Assembly: GCF_900142805.1 (NCBI RefSeq)
Contig: NZ_FRCF01000002.1
Span: 124,001 to 188,000 of the forward strand
Source of the DNA: Lacicoccus alkaliphilus DSM 16010
GTDB taxonomy: Bacteria; Bacillota; Bacilli; Staphylococcales; Salinicoccaceae
DNA length: 64,000 nucleotides
Direction of reading: 5' to 3'
The translations under genes were made by a program, and so were the position numbers. Of this stretch, positions 54,960 to 64,000 are shown in pieces. The notes under the pieces were generated by a model. The model searched no databases. It saw nothing but the letters and a program-made list of their open reading frames with translations, and was not told the DNA's origin. Position 1 is the stretch's first letter; every line of letters starts with the position of its first letter.

Positions 54960-57560
54960 ATGAAGAAGTTAATTTTAATCGATGGCAACAGTGTGGCTTT
55001 CAGGGCGTTTTACGGGCTGCCCCTATTATCCAATCAAAGCGGCCTGCATACGAATGCGGTCTTCGGTTATGCGAGGCTGCTCGAGCGCATCATAAAGGAA
55101 GAAGAGCCGACACACTTCCTCGTCGCTTTCGATGCAGGAAAGTCCACTTTCAGGCATAAGGAGTATAAGGACTATAAAGGCGGAAGGCAGTCGACTCCGC
55201 CGGAGCTCGGGGAACAGTTCGCACCGATCAGGCGGCTGATCGATGCCTATGGCATCAAACGTTTCGAGCTGGATGAGTACGAAGCGGATGACATCATAGG
55301 GACACTTTCAGACATGGCTGATAAAGAGAAGATGAAGACGATCATCATCACTGGGGATAAAGACCTCACCCAGCTTGCAAGTGAGCACACTGTCATATAC
55401 TTCACCAAAAAGGGGATCAGTGACATCGAAGCATACACACCTGAGCGCATCAGGGAGATCTATGACCTGGAACCCGGACAGATCATCGACCTGAAAGGGC
55501 TGATGGGAGACAAGTCCGACAATATACCTGGCATACCGGGCGTCGGGGAGAAGACTGCCCTCAAGCTGCTGCATCAGTTCGACACGGTGGAGAAGGTGCT
55601 TGAGAATGCCGAGGCGGCAGGCGGCAAAAAACTTCAGGAGAAGCTGAAGGCGTTCAATGAAGAAGCACTCATGAGCAAGAGCCTTGCGACCATCCACAGG
55701 GAGGTGCCGCTGGATTTTGAAATCGACGACCTTGAATTCAGGAATGATTCCGAAGACAAGAAATATGAGTTGTTCAAAGAATATGAGTTCAATTCCCTGC
55801 TTCAAAAGATGGATGCAGCGGAGACCGAAGATATCAGCGCATTCGATGTCGCGATGACGGGGGAACTCTCTGAACTTGGGAAGAAAGTCTCCCTCCACCT
55901 TGAAGTCCATGCGGCCAACTATTTATATCACAGGCCGGAATTCATCGCAGTGACCGACGGGGAAAAAGTTTACGTCAAAAATATCGATGATGTTGATGCC
56001 GGAGCCCTGGAAGCATTCCTGGACGCACGCGAAGAAGTGAACGCGTATGACATCAAAAGACAGATTGCGCTGCTGCGCCAGCTCGGCATCGGGTTCACCG
56101 GTTTCACGCATGACATCATGATGGCCAGTTTCCTGCTGGACCCGTCGAAAAAGATCATCGATGTGGCGGAGACGGTGAGCCCCTACGGCATCAATATCAA
56201 CAGCGATGACTTCCATTACGGCAAAGGGCGCAACAAGAAGACCCCGTCCGAAGAAGAAATGATCGAATTCCTTAAGGATAAGGTGATGGCCGTCCACAAC
56301 GCAAAAGATGAAATGGTGGCAAAGCTTGCCGAGGATGAAATGGCGGACCTGTACCATGATCTTGAAGTGCCGCTTTCCAAAGTGCTCGCAGAAATGGAAC
56401 TCAGGGGGATAAGCGTCCTGCCTGGGCGCCTTGTTGAAATGGAAGAGGAGATCGAGGGAAGACTTGAGGAGATGAAGTCGCACATCTATGAACTGGCCGG
56501 GGAGGAGTTCAACATCAACTCTCCGAAACAGCTGGGTGTGGTGCTGTTTGAAAAACTCGGCCTGCCTGTCATCAAAAAGACGAAGACCGGATACTCGACG
56601 GCCGTGGATGTGCTGGAAGCACTGCAGGACAAACATGAAATCATCCGGCATCTGCTGGATTACCGCACGATATCCAAGCTCCAGTCGACGTACGTGATCG
56701 GCCTGCAGAAGGAAGTGCGGGAGGATTCCAGAATCCATACACGCTTCAACCAGACGCTTGCACAGACCGGACGGCTGTCATCAGTTGAGCCGAACCTGCA
56801 GAACATACCGATCCGCCTGGATGAAGGACGGCGCATCAGGCGTGCATTCGTACCCAAAGATGAAAACCATGTACTGCTCGCGTTGGATTATTCACAGATT
56901 GAACTGCGCGTCCTTGCTGCAATCACTGGGGATGAGACGATGCAGGAGGCATTCACGAGCGACCTCGACATCCATACGAAGACGGCGATGGAAGTGTTCA
57001 ACGTGGCACGTGAAGATGTCACATCGACGATGAGACGGAATGCCAAAGCGGTGAACTTCGGCATCGTCTACGGGATCAGCGACTATGGGCTCAGCCAGAA
57101 CCTCGGCATTACACGTAAGGAGGCGAAGACTTTCATCGACAATTATCTTGCCTCCTTCCCGAAAGTCAAAGCATTCATGAGTTCGATCATCCAGGATGCC
57201 AAGCGGGACGGTTATGTGAAGACGCTGCTCAACAGGCGCCGCTACATCCCGGATGTCCACAATAAAAATTTCAATGCAAGGAGCGTGGCCGAACGGACGG
57301 CCATGAACTCCCCGATACAGGGCAGTGCAGCGGACATCATCAAGCTCGCCATGGTCAATTATGCCAAAGATGAAAAGGCCCAGGGTTTCAAGGCCGAGCT
57401 TCTGCTGCAGATCCACGATGAGCTGATCTTCGATGTACCGAAAGACGAAGTCGAAGATTTCATCACAGTGATTAAAAATATTATGGAGAATGCACTCGAT
57501 ATCGGTGTGCCGCTGAAAGTCGAACACGGCTACGGCAGTGACTGGTACGAAGTGAAGTAG
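54960..57560 (+). CDS. polA: DNA polymerase I
   Basis: PolA, 866 residues, fills gaps and removes primers. The 5'-3' exonuclease domain (1-290) begins LILIDGNSVAFRAFYGLP and has TGDKDLTQLAS and GLMGDKSDNIPGIPGVGEKTA. The middle 3'-5' exonuclease-like domain (about 300-470) is degenerate, as in Bacillus. The polymerase domain has DYSQIELRVLAAIT near residue 645, the O-helix RRNAKAVNFGIVYGISDYGL near 695 and the catalytic QIHDELIFDVP near 820. The ATG follows GAGGAGA. First of polA-mutM-coaE, with eight bases to mutM. Confidence 0.97.
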   Translation: MKKLILIDGNSVAFRAFYGLPLLSNQSGLHTNAVFGYARLLERIIKEEEPTHFLVAFDAGKSTFRHKEYKDYKGGRQSTPPELGEQFAPIRRLIDAYGIKRFELDEYEADDIIGTLSDMADKEKMKTIIITGDKDLTQLASEHTVIYFTKKGISDIEAYTPERIREIYDLEPGQIIDLKGLMGDKSDNIPGIPGVGEKTALKLLHQFDTVEKVLENAEAAGGKKLQEKLKAFNEEALMSKSLATIHREVPLDFEIDDLEFRNDSEDKKYELFKEYEFNSLLQKMDAAETEDISAFDVAMTGELSELGKKVSLHLEVHAANYLYHRPEFIAVTDGEKVYVKNIDDVDAGALEAFLDAREEVNAYDIKRQIALLRQLGIGFTGFTHDIMMASFLLDPSKKIIDVAETVSPYGININSDDFHYGKGRNKKTPSEEEMIEFLKDKVMAVHNAKDEMVAKLAEDEMADLYHDLEVPLSKVLAEMELRGISVLPGRLVEMEEEIEGRLEEMKSHIYELAGEEFNINSPKQLGVVLFEKLGLPVIKKTKTGYSTAVDVLEALQDKHEIIRHLLDYRTISKLQSTYVIGLQKEVREDSRIHTRFNQTLAQTGRLSSVEPNLQNIPIRLDEGRRIRRAFVPKDENHVLLALDYSQIELRVLAAITGDETMQEAFTSDLDIHTKTAMEVFNVAREDVTSTMRRNAKAVNFGIVYGISDYGLSQNLGITRKEAKTFIDNYLASFPKVKAFMSSIIQDAKRDGYVKTLLNRRRYIPDVHNKNFNARSVAERTAMNSPIQGSAADIIKLAMVNYAKDEKAQGFKAELLLQIHDELIFDVPKDEVEDFITVIKNIMENALDIGVPLKVEHGYGSDWYEVK

Positions 57561-57568
57561 GTGAGGAT

Positions 57569-58432
57569 GTGCCGGAATTACCGGAAGTTGAATTGGTGAA
57601 AAGGGAACTGTCCACGGTTCAGAACCTGAAGATAGAAAGAGTTGAAGTTTCGGAGAAGGTGAGAAGCGGTCATAACTCCGGAAAACTGACGATCGTCAAA
57701 GAGCCGGTGGACACATTTACAGACAACGCGGAAAATATGAATATCATTTCGCTCGGACGCCGCGGAAAATACTTGTACTTCATCCTTCAAAATGATGATG
57801 AGGTGAAATACATGATCGGTCATCTGGGGATGAGCGGTGCATTTTTCCATCTGAAGACGCTGGATGAAATCGTCGAACAGAACTTCAGGAAACATTGGCA
57901 GGTCATATTCCACCTGTCCGACGAAACGATGCTTGTGTATGCAGATATCCGCCGGTTCGGCGAACTGAGGACGATAGACAGGCTGGGCGATTTCCTTCCC
58001 GTTGTCAGGATGGCGCCGGAATATGACGATGAAGGGGCGCTGGAACATTTCATCAGTGCTGTGAAGCACCCGAGGAATGCCGGAAAAGCGATCAAGGCGG
58101 TGATCATGGACAGTACCGTGGTGACAGGGGCAGGGAATATCTATGCCTGTGAGAGCCTTTATGATTCAGGCATCCTGCCGACAAGAAAAGCCGGGAACGT
58201 TTCAGTCAAAAGGCTCAGGGAACTGTTTCATTCGATCGTCGATGTGTTCGAGCTGTCGTTGTCCCAGGGCGGATCGACCATATCCGATTACCGGAGCTCG
58301 ACCGGAGGGAGCGGGGAAATGCAGAATCGGTTCAAGGTATACCAGCGGAAAACCTGCCCTGCAGGGCATAATATAATGACCAGGGTCATCGCCGGGCGCA
58401 ACACGTTCTACTGTACGAAGTGCCAGCGGTAG
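57569..58432 (+). CDS. mutM: Formamidopyrimidine-DNA glycosylase (MutM/Fpg) with atypical zinc finger
   Basis: MutM removes 8-oxoguanine and formamidopyrimidines. The 287-residue enzyme has the catalytic N-terminus PELPEVE after Met1, with Pro2 and Glu3, and the helix-two-turn-helix in the middle; VVTGAGNIYACE near residue 187 is conserved. The C-terminal zinc finger is unusual: the usual first C-x2-C pair is replaced by CPAGH (C-x3-H), and the second pair C-x2-C is intact (FYCTKCQR). The start is a GTG with AGGTGAGG upstream. It lies between polA and coaE, the standard order. Confidence 0.94.
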   Translation: MPELPEVELVKRELSTVQNLKIERVEVSEKVRSGHNSGKLTIVKEPVDTFTDNAENMNIISLGRRGKYLYFILQNDDEVKYMIGHLGMSGAFFHLKTLDEIVEQNFRKHWQVIFHLSDETMLVYADIRRFGELRTIDRLGDFLPVVRMAPEYDDEGALEHFISAVKHPRNAGKAIKAVIMDSTVVTGAGNIYACESLYDSGILPTRKAGNVSVKRLRELFHSIVDVFELSLSQGGSTISDYRSSTGGSGEMQNRFKVYQRKTCPAGHNIMTRVIAGRNTFYCTKCQR

Positions 58433-58453
58433 CTCTAAGAGAGGATTGCAGCG

Positions 58454-59053
58454 ATGTATAAGGTGATCGGTTTGACGGGCGGTATTGCGAGTGGTAAGTC
58501 CACAGCATCCGCATACATAGAAGAACAGGGTTTCAAAGTGCTGGATGCGGACGTCTATGCGAGGAAAGTGACCGAAAAGGGCAGTCCGGGCTATCATAAG
58601 ATAATCGATGCTTTCGGCGCGCACATTCTGGATGACGATGAAGAGATCGACCGGGCGGCCCTCGGCAAGATCATCTTCAATGATCCGGAAGAGAGGCAGA
58701 AACTGAATCAAATATCCCACCCGGAAATCCGGCGGATGATGAATGCGGACCAGGAGGCATTCATAAAAGAAGACCATGTCTTCCTGGACATACCGCTGCT
58801 GTTTGAAAACGGCCTGGACAAAAAGTGTGATTTGACCGTGACAGTCTATGTGACGAGGGAAAATCAGTTGGACAGGCTGATGTCGAGAAACGGTCTGAAT
58901 GAAGCGGATGCTGCAGCGAGGATCAACAGCCAGATGTCCCTTGATGAGAAGAAAGCACTCAGTGACCGTGTGTTTGACAATAACGGCGAAGAGGAAAATT
59001 TGTTCAGGCAGATCGATGAATTCCTGAAAGAATTGCAAAATGAAGAATTGTAA
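58454..59053 (+). CDS. coaE: Dephospho-CoA kinase
   Basis: CoaE phosphorylates dephospho-CoA, the last step of coenzyme A synthesis. The 199-residue length is canonical. The P-loop is GLTGGIASGKST (residues 6-17), LDADVYARKVTEKG near 31 and DIPLLFENGLDKKCD near 111 carry the family's conserved acidic residues. The ATG follows AGAGAGGA. Probably cotranscribed from polA. Confidence 0.96.
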   Translation: MYKVIGLTGGIASGKSTASAYIEEQGFKVLDADVYARKVTEKGSPGYHKIIDAFGAHILDDDEEIDRAALGKIIFNDPEERQKLNQISHPEIRRMMNADQEAFIKEDHVFLDIPLLFENGLDKKCDLTVTVYVTRENQLDRLMSRNGLNEADAAARINSQMSLDEKKALSDRVFDNNGEEENLFRQIDEFLKELQNEEL

Positions 59054-59079
59054 TAAATGGGCTTTTCTAAGAAATTAAA

Positions 59080-59111
59080 TGTGTTATACTATTTATGAAA
59101 AGTATAACACG
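59080..59111 (+). promoter_or_regulatory. CcpN-type inverted repeat at the gapB promoter
   Basis: GTGTTATACT (59081-59090) and AGTATAACAC (59101-59110) form a perfect 10-bp inverted repeat with a 10-base spacer. The left half, with the preceding T, fits the published CcpN box TRTGHYATAYW at every position; the right half has one mismatch. The TATACT of the left half is the likely -10. Confidence 0.65.
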
Positions 59112-59124
59112 AAGGAGATTTATC

Positions 59125-60129
59125 ATGAAAAAAGTTGCGATAAACGGGTTGGGCAGAATCGGCAGGATGGTTTTCAGGATTGCATCAGAATCCGAACATT
59201 TGGATGTTGTGGCAGTGAATGCAAGCTACCCGGCTGAAACGCTTGCTCATCTGATTAATTACGATTCAACTCACGGAAAGTGGCAGAAAAGAGTGGAGCC
59301 CAAAGAAGGTGCGCTGCTCATCGATGACCACGAGGTGAAGATTGTAAGCGACCGTAATCCTGAGAATTTACCCTGGTCCGACCTTGGTGTTGACATCGTG
59401 TTCGAGGCGACCGGCAAATTCAACAGTGAGGAAAAAGCTTCCGGACATATCAAAGCAGGGGCCAAAAAAGTGGTTCTGACCGGTCCGACCAAAGGCGGCA
59501 AAGTACAGACGGTCGTCGTCGGTGTGAATGATGAACACCTAAGTGTGGATGATTATACAGTATTCTCAAATGCTTCATGTACGACGAACTGCCTCGCTCC
59601 GGTCGCAAAAATACTGGATGACGAGTTTGGCATCATCAATGGTCTGATGACGACGGTCCATGCATATACAAATGATCAGAAGAGTATAGATAACCCGCAT
59701 AAGGACCTGCGCCGTGCGCGTTCGGCTGCTGAAAACATCATACCGACCTCCACGGGTGCCGCAAAAGCCCTCGGTGAAGTGCTGCCTCAGCTTCAAGGGA
59801 AACTTGACGGCATGGCGCTTCGTGTACCGACACCAAACGTCTCCCTCGTCGACCTGGTGGTGGACCTTGAGAAGGAAGTGACGGCGGAGGAAGTGAACGG
59901 AATTTTCGAAAAGTATGCCGATGGCGATATGAAAGGCATCCTTGGTGTCACTTACGAGCCGCTTGTTTCCAGGGACTTCAACACTGATTCGAGAAGTTCC
60001 ATCATCGATGCAAGCCTCACCATGGTCATGGACGACAATAAAGTCAAAGTGCTGGCATGGTACGACAACGAGTGGGCGTATTCCGTGCGCACCGTCGAAC
60101 TGGCTGAAAAGATTGCGGAAAAACTATAA
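59125..60129 (+). CDS. gapB: Glyceraldehyde-3-phosphate dehydrogenase, gluconeogenic NADP-type
   Basis: GapB works mainly in gluconeogenesis. About 334 residues. The active-site signature is NASCTTNCLAPV near residue 150 and the N-terminal Rossmann motif is INGLGRIGRMVFR. The residue after the second strand is not Asp: VAVNASYPAETLAHL, in place of the NDL found in NAD-dependent GapA, which points to NADP preference. The ATG at 59125 follows GAAGGAG. The operator-like repeat in its promoter and the coaE-gapB-nrdR order support the GapB assignment. Confidence 0.95.
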   Translation: MKKVAINGLGRIGRMVFRIASESEHLDVVAVNASYPAETLAHLINYDSTHGKWQKRVEPKEGALLIDDHEVKIVSDRNPENLPWSDLGVDIVFEATGKFNSEEKASGHIKAGAKKVVLTGPTKGGKVQTVVVGVNDEHLSVDDYTVFSNASCTTNCLAPVAKILDDEFGIINGLMTTVHAYTNDQKSIDNPHKDLRRARSAAENIIPTSTGAAKALGEVLPQLQGKLDGMALRVPTPNVSLVDLVVDLEKEVTAEEVNGIFEKYADGDMKGILGVTYEPLVSRDFNTDSRSSIIDASLTMVMDDNKVKVLAWYDNEWAYSVRTVELAEKIAEKL

Positions 60130-60137
60130 GCTGTCCC

Positions 60138-60168
60138 AAGCCCGGAGTGATTTCCGGGCTTTTTTTAT
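60138..60168 (+). terminator. gapB terminator
   Basis: AAGCCCGGA pairs with TCCGGGCTT over six bases, followed by a seven-T run. Confidence 0.9.
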
Positions 60169-60242
60169 TTCTATCTCTATAGAGAATGCATAAAATTTGA
60201 TATAATATAAAGGAACAAAACGTTAAAAAGGGGTGATCATTT

Positions 60243-60716
60243 ATGAAATGTCCACAATGCCAGCACAGCAGCTCAAAAGTGGTCGATTCACGCCATACGG
60301 ATGAAATGGCAGCGATCCGGCGCCGGCGTGAGTGTGAGCGTTGCGGGTTTCGCTTCACTACATTCGAGCGGATAGAAGTCACACCTCTGGTCGTAGTGAA
60401 AAAAGACGGCACAAGGGAAGTCTTCAACAGGGATAAAGTGCTTGCAGGACTGCTCCGGGCGTGCGAGAAGCGGCCGATACCCTACAAAGAGCTTGAAAAA
60501 CGCACGGACCAGGTCGAAGCGAGCTTACGAAACCTCAATAAGGCGGAAGTTTCATCAAATGATATCGGGGAGTTCGTCATGCAGGAGCTCATGACGCTTG
60601 ATCAGGTGGCTTATGTCCGGTTCGCCTCCGTGTATAAGGAATTCAAAGATATAGACCAGCTGATGGAAGCTCTGAATCAGCTGACAAAAGGCAGCAACGA
60701 CGATGAACATCAATAA
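60243..60716 (+). CDS. nrdR: Transcriptional repressor NrdR
   Basis: NrdR represses ribonucleotide reductase genes according to nucleotide state. The 157-residue protein has an N-terminal zinc ribbon ([17 protein letters not shown], then [14 protein letters not shown]) and an ATP-cone domain (about 48-138, [28 protein letters not shown]). The ATG follows AAAGGGGTGAT. It overlaps dnaB by 14 bases, so they are coupled. No NrdR box was seen in this window. Confidence 0.97.
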   Translation: MKCPQCQHSSSKVVDSRHTDEMAAIRRRRECERCGFRFTTFERIEVTPLVVVKKDGTREVFNRDKVLAGLLRACEKRPIPYKELEKRTDQVEASLRNLNKAEVSSNDIGEFVMQELMTLDQVAYVRFASVYKEFKDIDQLMEALNQLTKGSNDDEHQ

Positions 60717-62055
60717 TCGTCTGAAGCCGAATACCGAGTTCATCATCTACAGGCCGATGCACGCCGGTGCAGACTATATGACGAGCCTGAATGAATTGTA
60801 TCTGCCATTGATCGGTCCAAAGGCATCGATGGTTTATATTTACATGTTCGAATCGACGGAGCATCATGAGCCGCTCGCGATCCGTTTCCATAAGGAATTC
60901 ATGGATGCCTTGTCCATATCATTGTCCGACCTGATGGAAATGATCCGTAAGCTGGAGGGCATCGGCCTGCTGAAGAGCCATGTCTCGAACAATGCACATG
61001 AAGACCTGTTCGTCTATGAACTGCTGCTCCCGCTCAGCCCCGCAGTCTTCTTCAAAGATCCGATGCTGAGCATGTACCTTTACGGAAAAGTAGGGAATGC
61101 CCAGTACAAAATCAGAAAAGAGCGCCTCGTATATCCGGCGCTCCCGGAAAACATCACTGAAGTGACGGCGAAATTCACCGAAGTCTTCAACCCGAATAAC
61201 GACCCCGCGTTTACACTGCCGAAAGAGAACTTCAAACAGGAAGCTGTATCGGCCGGCGTCAATGTGGATCTCGATGATTTCGACTTCGAGGTCCTGTTCA
61301 CCCATCTGAAGGGCACCATCATAGATCGTAAATACTTCACGAAAGAAGTCCGGATGCTGATCGTGAAACTGAGTGTACTCTTCAACCTGAATGCATATGA
61401 CATGAAGAATATACTGCTGAAGGTGACATCGAATTACCACGGCATCGACACGGCCAAACTGAAATATGAAGCGAGGAAGTATTTCCAGATGGAATCGAAA
61501 CAGGTCAGCCCCGTCCTTGAAGCCCCCGGTGGTGAAAACACCGGAGAGGGCCGTTCGGATTCGGATGCAGGCTATATCCGGATGCTGAATGAAACGAACC
61601 CGATCGACCGGCTGCGTGATCTGCGGCATGGCATGCCGACGGACATCGATTTGAAACTGGTCACCGACATCATAGTCAATACGACGCTCAGCCACGGTGT
61701 CGTCAATATACTGCTTGAATATGTTTATTTGAAAATGGAAGGCGAACTGCCTTATAATTACACGATGACCATCGCTAAGGACTGGATGGAAAAAGGGTAC
61801 CAGCACCCAGATGAAGCTATCGCTGCCATAAAGGAGCGGGATGCACAGCAGGAGAAGCGGAAGCGGCGGTTCATACCTTCCGAACGCCAGGGTGAAAAGG
61901 CACCGAAATGGATGTCGAAGAAGCAGGACGCCCCGGCGGTGCAGAAACAAACGAAAAAAGAAAAGCCGGATAAAACGTCCGGCACTGTGAAGAAGACCGC
62001 CAAAGATGACCCGGAACTGCAGAAGATGATTGAGGAATTCAGAAAAAACAGGTGA
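60703..62055 (+). CDS. dnaB: Replication initiation/membrane attachment protein DnaB
   Basis: Gram-positive DnaB, unrelated to the helicase of the same name, helps load the replicative helicase together with DnaD and DnaI. The 450-residue protein has an N-terminal winged-helix region (residues 20-130), a middle linker, and a DnaD-like C-terminal domain near 300-380 ([16 protein letters not shown]). The C-terminal 70 residues are Lys-rich and probably flexible. It begins within the last 14 bases of nrdR and is followed at once by dnaI. Confidence 0.94.
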   Translation: MNINNRLKPNTEFIIYRPMHAGADYMTSLNELYLPLIGPKASMVYIYMFESTEHHEPLAIRFHKEFMDALSISLSDLMEMIRKLEGIGLLKSHVSNNAHEDLFVYELLLPLSPAVFFKDPMLSMYLYGKVGNAQYKIRKERLVYPALPENITEVTAKFTEVFNPNNDPAFTLPKENFKQEAVSAGVNVDLDDFDFEVLFTHLKGTIIDRKYFTKEVRMLIVKLSVLFNLNAYDMKNILLKVTSNYHGIDTAKLKYEARKYFQMESKQVSPVLEAPGGENTGEGRSDSDAGYIRMLNETNPIDRLRDLRHGMPTDIDLKLVTDIIVNTTLSHGVVNILLEYVYLKMEGELPYNYTMTIAKDWMEKGYQHPDEAIAAIKERDAQQEKRKRRFIPSERQGEKAPKWMSKKQDAPAVQKQTKKEKPDKTSGTVKKTAKDDPELQKMIEEFRKNR

Positions 62056-62059
62056 TAGT

Positions 62060-62986
62060 ATGGAGCCGATCAACCAATTCATTAAAAACAACAGGAAAAT
62101 AGAAGAAAACAACGAACGGATTTACCAGGAACTCATCCGCAACCCCAAAATTGTGGACCTGATTCAAGATGAGGAAAATCCGCTGACCGCTTCGATGATC
62201 AAAAACGACCTGATCACTTTGAAGCATTATGCAGATCAGCCGCTCGAATGCAGTGAAAACAGCGCAGGCGGCTGCGACAATCATCCTGACGGATATATCA
62301 TCAACATTGAAATCCGGAACGGCCGTGCGAACATGTTCTACACGCCGTGCCCGATCAAGGTCAGGAATGATGAATTCAGGAAGCGTGAAAATCTGATCCA
62401 ATCCTATCATGTGCCTGAAGACATCAAAAATGCGACGTTCGACACGATCTACCTCGATGAGGATTCGAACCGCAGCGAAGTGTTGAAAGAGGCGATTCAG
62501 GTGACGGAGGCGGTCGCTTCCGGTGAAGAGAGCCGGGGGCTGTATATCCACGGTGAATTCGGCATCGGCAAATCCTATATACTCGGATGCATCGCCAACG
62601 AATTGAAGGATAAGTCCGTCTCATCCCTGATCGTCTATGTGCCTGAAATACTCCGTGACCTGAAGTCCGGGTTCAGGGACGGCACGACGGATGAAAAGTA
62701 CAGGGCCATCAAAAGTGCACATGTGCTCATCCTCGATGACCTCGGTGCCGAAGATGTCACCCCGTGGGCGCGGGACGAAGTGATCACGGGCATACTGCAT
62801 TCCCGCATGGTCGAAAAGCTGCCGACGTTCATCAGCTCCAATTTCTCGATCGATGAGCTCGAGTACCGGTATTCACGGACGAAGGAGAATGGTGTGGAAG
62901 AGACGAAGGCCAGGCGGATGACGGAGCGCATACGCGCCCTGTGCAAAGAAGTCCGGATGACCGGCGATAACTACAGGACAAGGTGA
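62060..62986 (+). CDS. dnaI: Primosomal protein DnaI (helicase loader)
   Basis: DnaI is the AAA+ loader that places the replicative helicase at the origin and at restart sites. About 308 residues. The N-terminal 100 residues carry the helicase-interacting region, with a probable Zn-binding part (CSENSAGGCDNH and FYTPCPIK supply Cys and His). The AAA+ domain has Walker A GEFGIGKSY near residue 170 and Walker B HVLILDDLGAED near 225. The start is the ATG at 62060 after CAGGTGA, giving the usual length. Coupled to dnaB. Confidence 0.95.
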   Translation: MEPINQFIKNNRKIEENNERIYQELIRNPKIVDLIQDEENPLTASMIKNDLITLKHYADQPLECSENSAGGCDNHPDGYIINIEIRNGRANMFYTPCPIKVRNDEFRKRENLIQSYHVPEDIKNATFDTIYLDEDSNRSEVLKEAIQVTEAVASGEESRGLYIHGEFGIGKSYILGCIANELKDKSVSSLIVYVPEILRDLKSGFRDGTTDEKYRAIKSAHVLILDDLGAEDVTPWARDEVITGILHSRMVEKLPTFISSNFSIDELEYRYSRTKENGVEETKARRMTERIRALCKEVRMTGDNYRTR

Positions 62987-62989
62987 CTG

Positions 62990-63018
62990 TTGCGTTAAAA
63001 TAATTTTTAAAGTATAAT
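62990..63018 (+). promoter_or_regulatory. thrS promoter
   Basis: TTGCGT and TATAAT separated by 17 bases, upstream of the T-box leader. Confidence 0.65.
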
Positions 63019-63044
63019 TAATCTGTAAATTTCATTAATAAAAT

Positions 63045-63267
63045 TCAAAGGACGAGACACTGATGGGTTTTTTCAAAGAGAGCATATCATCTGCTGAAAG
63101 ATGTGCATTAAACCGTCGGCCGTCACTACCTTTCGATTTGCCGGTTAATGCCCGGCCGGCCGGGACCGTTACATCCCGACTTGAGATGACCGGCGTGCGC
63201 CGGTCGTGAATCAGGGTGGTACCACGGTTATAGCCGTCCCTCTACTATACAGAGGGGCGTTTTTTTA
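63045..63267 (+). promoter_or_regulatory. T-box leader (threonine) of thrS
   Basis: The T-box sequence AGGGTGGTACCACGG is at 63213-63227. The terminator CGTCCCTCT...AGAGGGGCG with a T-run is at 63235-63267. Two ACC threonine codons could be the specifier (near 63112 and near 63165); I could not decide between them. The GC-rich stem between 63138 and 63200 is larger than in the tyrS leader. The left end is approximate. Confidence 0.88.
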
Positions 63268-63288
63268 TTTTATGGGAGGATGAATGTT

Positions 63289-64000
63289 ATGACAGAAGCG
63301 ATTAAAATCAAATTTCCTGACGGCAATGCTAAAGAATATGATTTCGGCGTGACACCGGAGGAGGTTGCCGCATCAATCAGCCCAGGGCTGAAAAAGGCGG
63401 CGGTTGCTGCTAAGGTCGACGGTGAGATGTACGACCTCCGCCGGCCGATCGAAGCGAGCAGCGACATAGAACTGTTCACCAACAAGAATGAAGAAGGGCT
63501 GGAAGTGCTCAGGCACTCGACGGCGCACCTGATGGCGCAGGCACTGAAGAGATTATACGGTGATGTGAAGTTTGGTGTCGGCCCGGTCATAGATGAAGGA
63601 TTCTACTATGACTTCGATATGGAGGAGAGCATTTCCTCAGAAGATTTCCCGAAAATCGAAAAAGAGATGCAGCGCATCGTGGATGAGAATGTGGAGATTG
63701 AACGCCGGGTCCTCTCACGTGATGAAGTGAAGGAGCTGTTCAAGGACGATCCATACAAGCAGGAGCTGATCGAGGCGATTCCTGAAGATGAGTCCGTCAC
63801 CATCTATTCCCAGGGGGAATTCACAGATCTCTGCCGCGGGGTCCACGTGCCGACGACATCCAAAATTAAATCCTTCAAGCTGTTATCGACGGCAGGTGCA
63901 TACTGGCGCGGTGATTCGGATAACAAGATGCTCCAGAGGATCTATGGCACCGCGTTCTTCAACAAGAAAGACCTGAATGCCCATCTTCAACTGCTGGAAG
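63289..64000 (+). CDS. thrS: Threonyl-tRNA synthetase (partial, runs off the right edge)
   Basis: N-terminal 237 residues of ThrS, which charges tRNA-Thr. The TGS domain (about 1-64, [23 protein letters not shown]) is followed by the editing N2 domain with [17 protein letters not shown] near residue 70, where HxxxH is the zinc-like editing motif, and [13 protein letters not shown] near residue 178. The catalytic domain is outside the window. The ATG has a GGGAGGA site. Expression is controlled by the T-box upstream. Confidence 0.96.
   Translation, partial: MTEAIKIKFPDGNAKEYDFGVTPEEVAASISPGLKKAAVAAKVDGEMYDLRRPIEASSDIELFTNKNEEGLEVLRHSTAHLMAQALKRLYGDVKFGVGPVIDEGFYYDFDMEESISSEDFPKIEKEMQRIVDENVEIERRVLSRDEVKELFKDDPYKQELIEAIPEDESVTIYSQGEFTDLCRGVHVPTTSKIKSFKLLSTAGAYWRGDSDNKMLQRIYGTAFFNKKDLNAHLQLLE

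Overview
The window is chromosomal core sequence from a low-to-moderate GC Gram-positive coccus of the family Staphylococcaceae. Gene order closely follows Staphylococcus and Bacillus: acuCBA/acsA, tyrS, rpsD-ytsP-ezrA-nifZ-thiI, nadK2-sppA-yteJ, ytxK-ackA-usp-ald, ytkL-ytoI-ytpI-nrnA-dnaE-malic enzyme-accDA-pfkA-pyk, citZ-icd, and polA-mutM-coaE-gapB-nrdR-dnaB-dnaI-thrS. The GC content looks higher than in Staphylococcus proper and many proteins are very acidic (PBP tail, lipoprotein linkers). A halotolerant relative such as Salinicoccus is therefore a reasonable inference, but it is not proven from this sequence.

Layout. 1-3.6 kb: the acetate/acetyl-CoA synthetase acetylation switch (acuCBA divergent from acsA). 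3.9-5.5 kb: fhs. 5.6-8.1 kb: a class A penicillin-binding protein on the minus strand. 8.2-9.8 kb: T-box controlled tyrS. 9.8-20.7 kb: a lineage-variable block between tyrS and rpsD with a YjiH transporter, M19 dipeptidase, lipoprotein, MFS exporter, DUF418 protein, C45 acyltransferase, phosphatase, esterase, GNAT and M20 amidohydrolase. 20.7-27.7 kb: cytochrome c lipoprotein, rpsD with a structured leader, fRMsr, ezrA, the nifZ-thiI tRNA-thiolation pair and a second NAD kinase. 27.7-37.1 kb: sppA, yteJ, ytxK-ackA, usp, ald, cysK, GNAT and a UPF0173 hydrolase. 37.2-49.6 kb: a long run from ytoI to pyk covering nanoRNA turnover, replication, malate, malonyl-CoA and lower glycolysis. 49.7-54.9 kb: a lipoprotein, citZ-icd and a broken AbgT-type transporter. 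55-64 kb: polA, mutM, coaE, gapB, nrdR, dnaB, dnaI and the start of thrS behind a second T-box.

Function. Much of the window is central carbon metabolism around pyruvate and acetyl-CoA: acsA, ackA, malic enzyme, accDA, pfkA, pyk, citZ, icd, gapB and ald. Several of these promoters carry recognisable carbon-control sites: CcpA cre-like boxes at fhs, citZ and abgT; a CcpC/CcpE-type dyad at citZ; and a near-perfect CcpN-type inverted repeat at gapB. The rest is replication, repair, translation and envelope housekeeping. I saw no insertion sequence, prophage, CRISPR array, rRNA or tRNA gene. The most notable observations are the AbgT pseudogene formed by an apparent microhomology deletion, the layered inverted repeats upstream of citZ, the gapB operator, a MutM with a non-canonical zinc finger, and a possible attenuator between cysK and a GNAT gene. 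I found no convincing wholly new multi-gene system.
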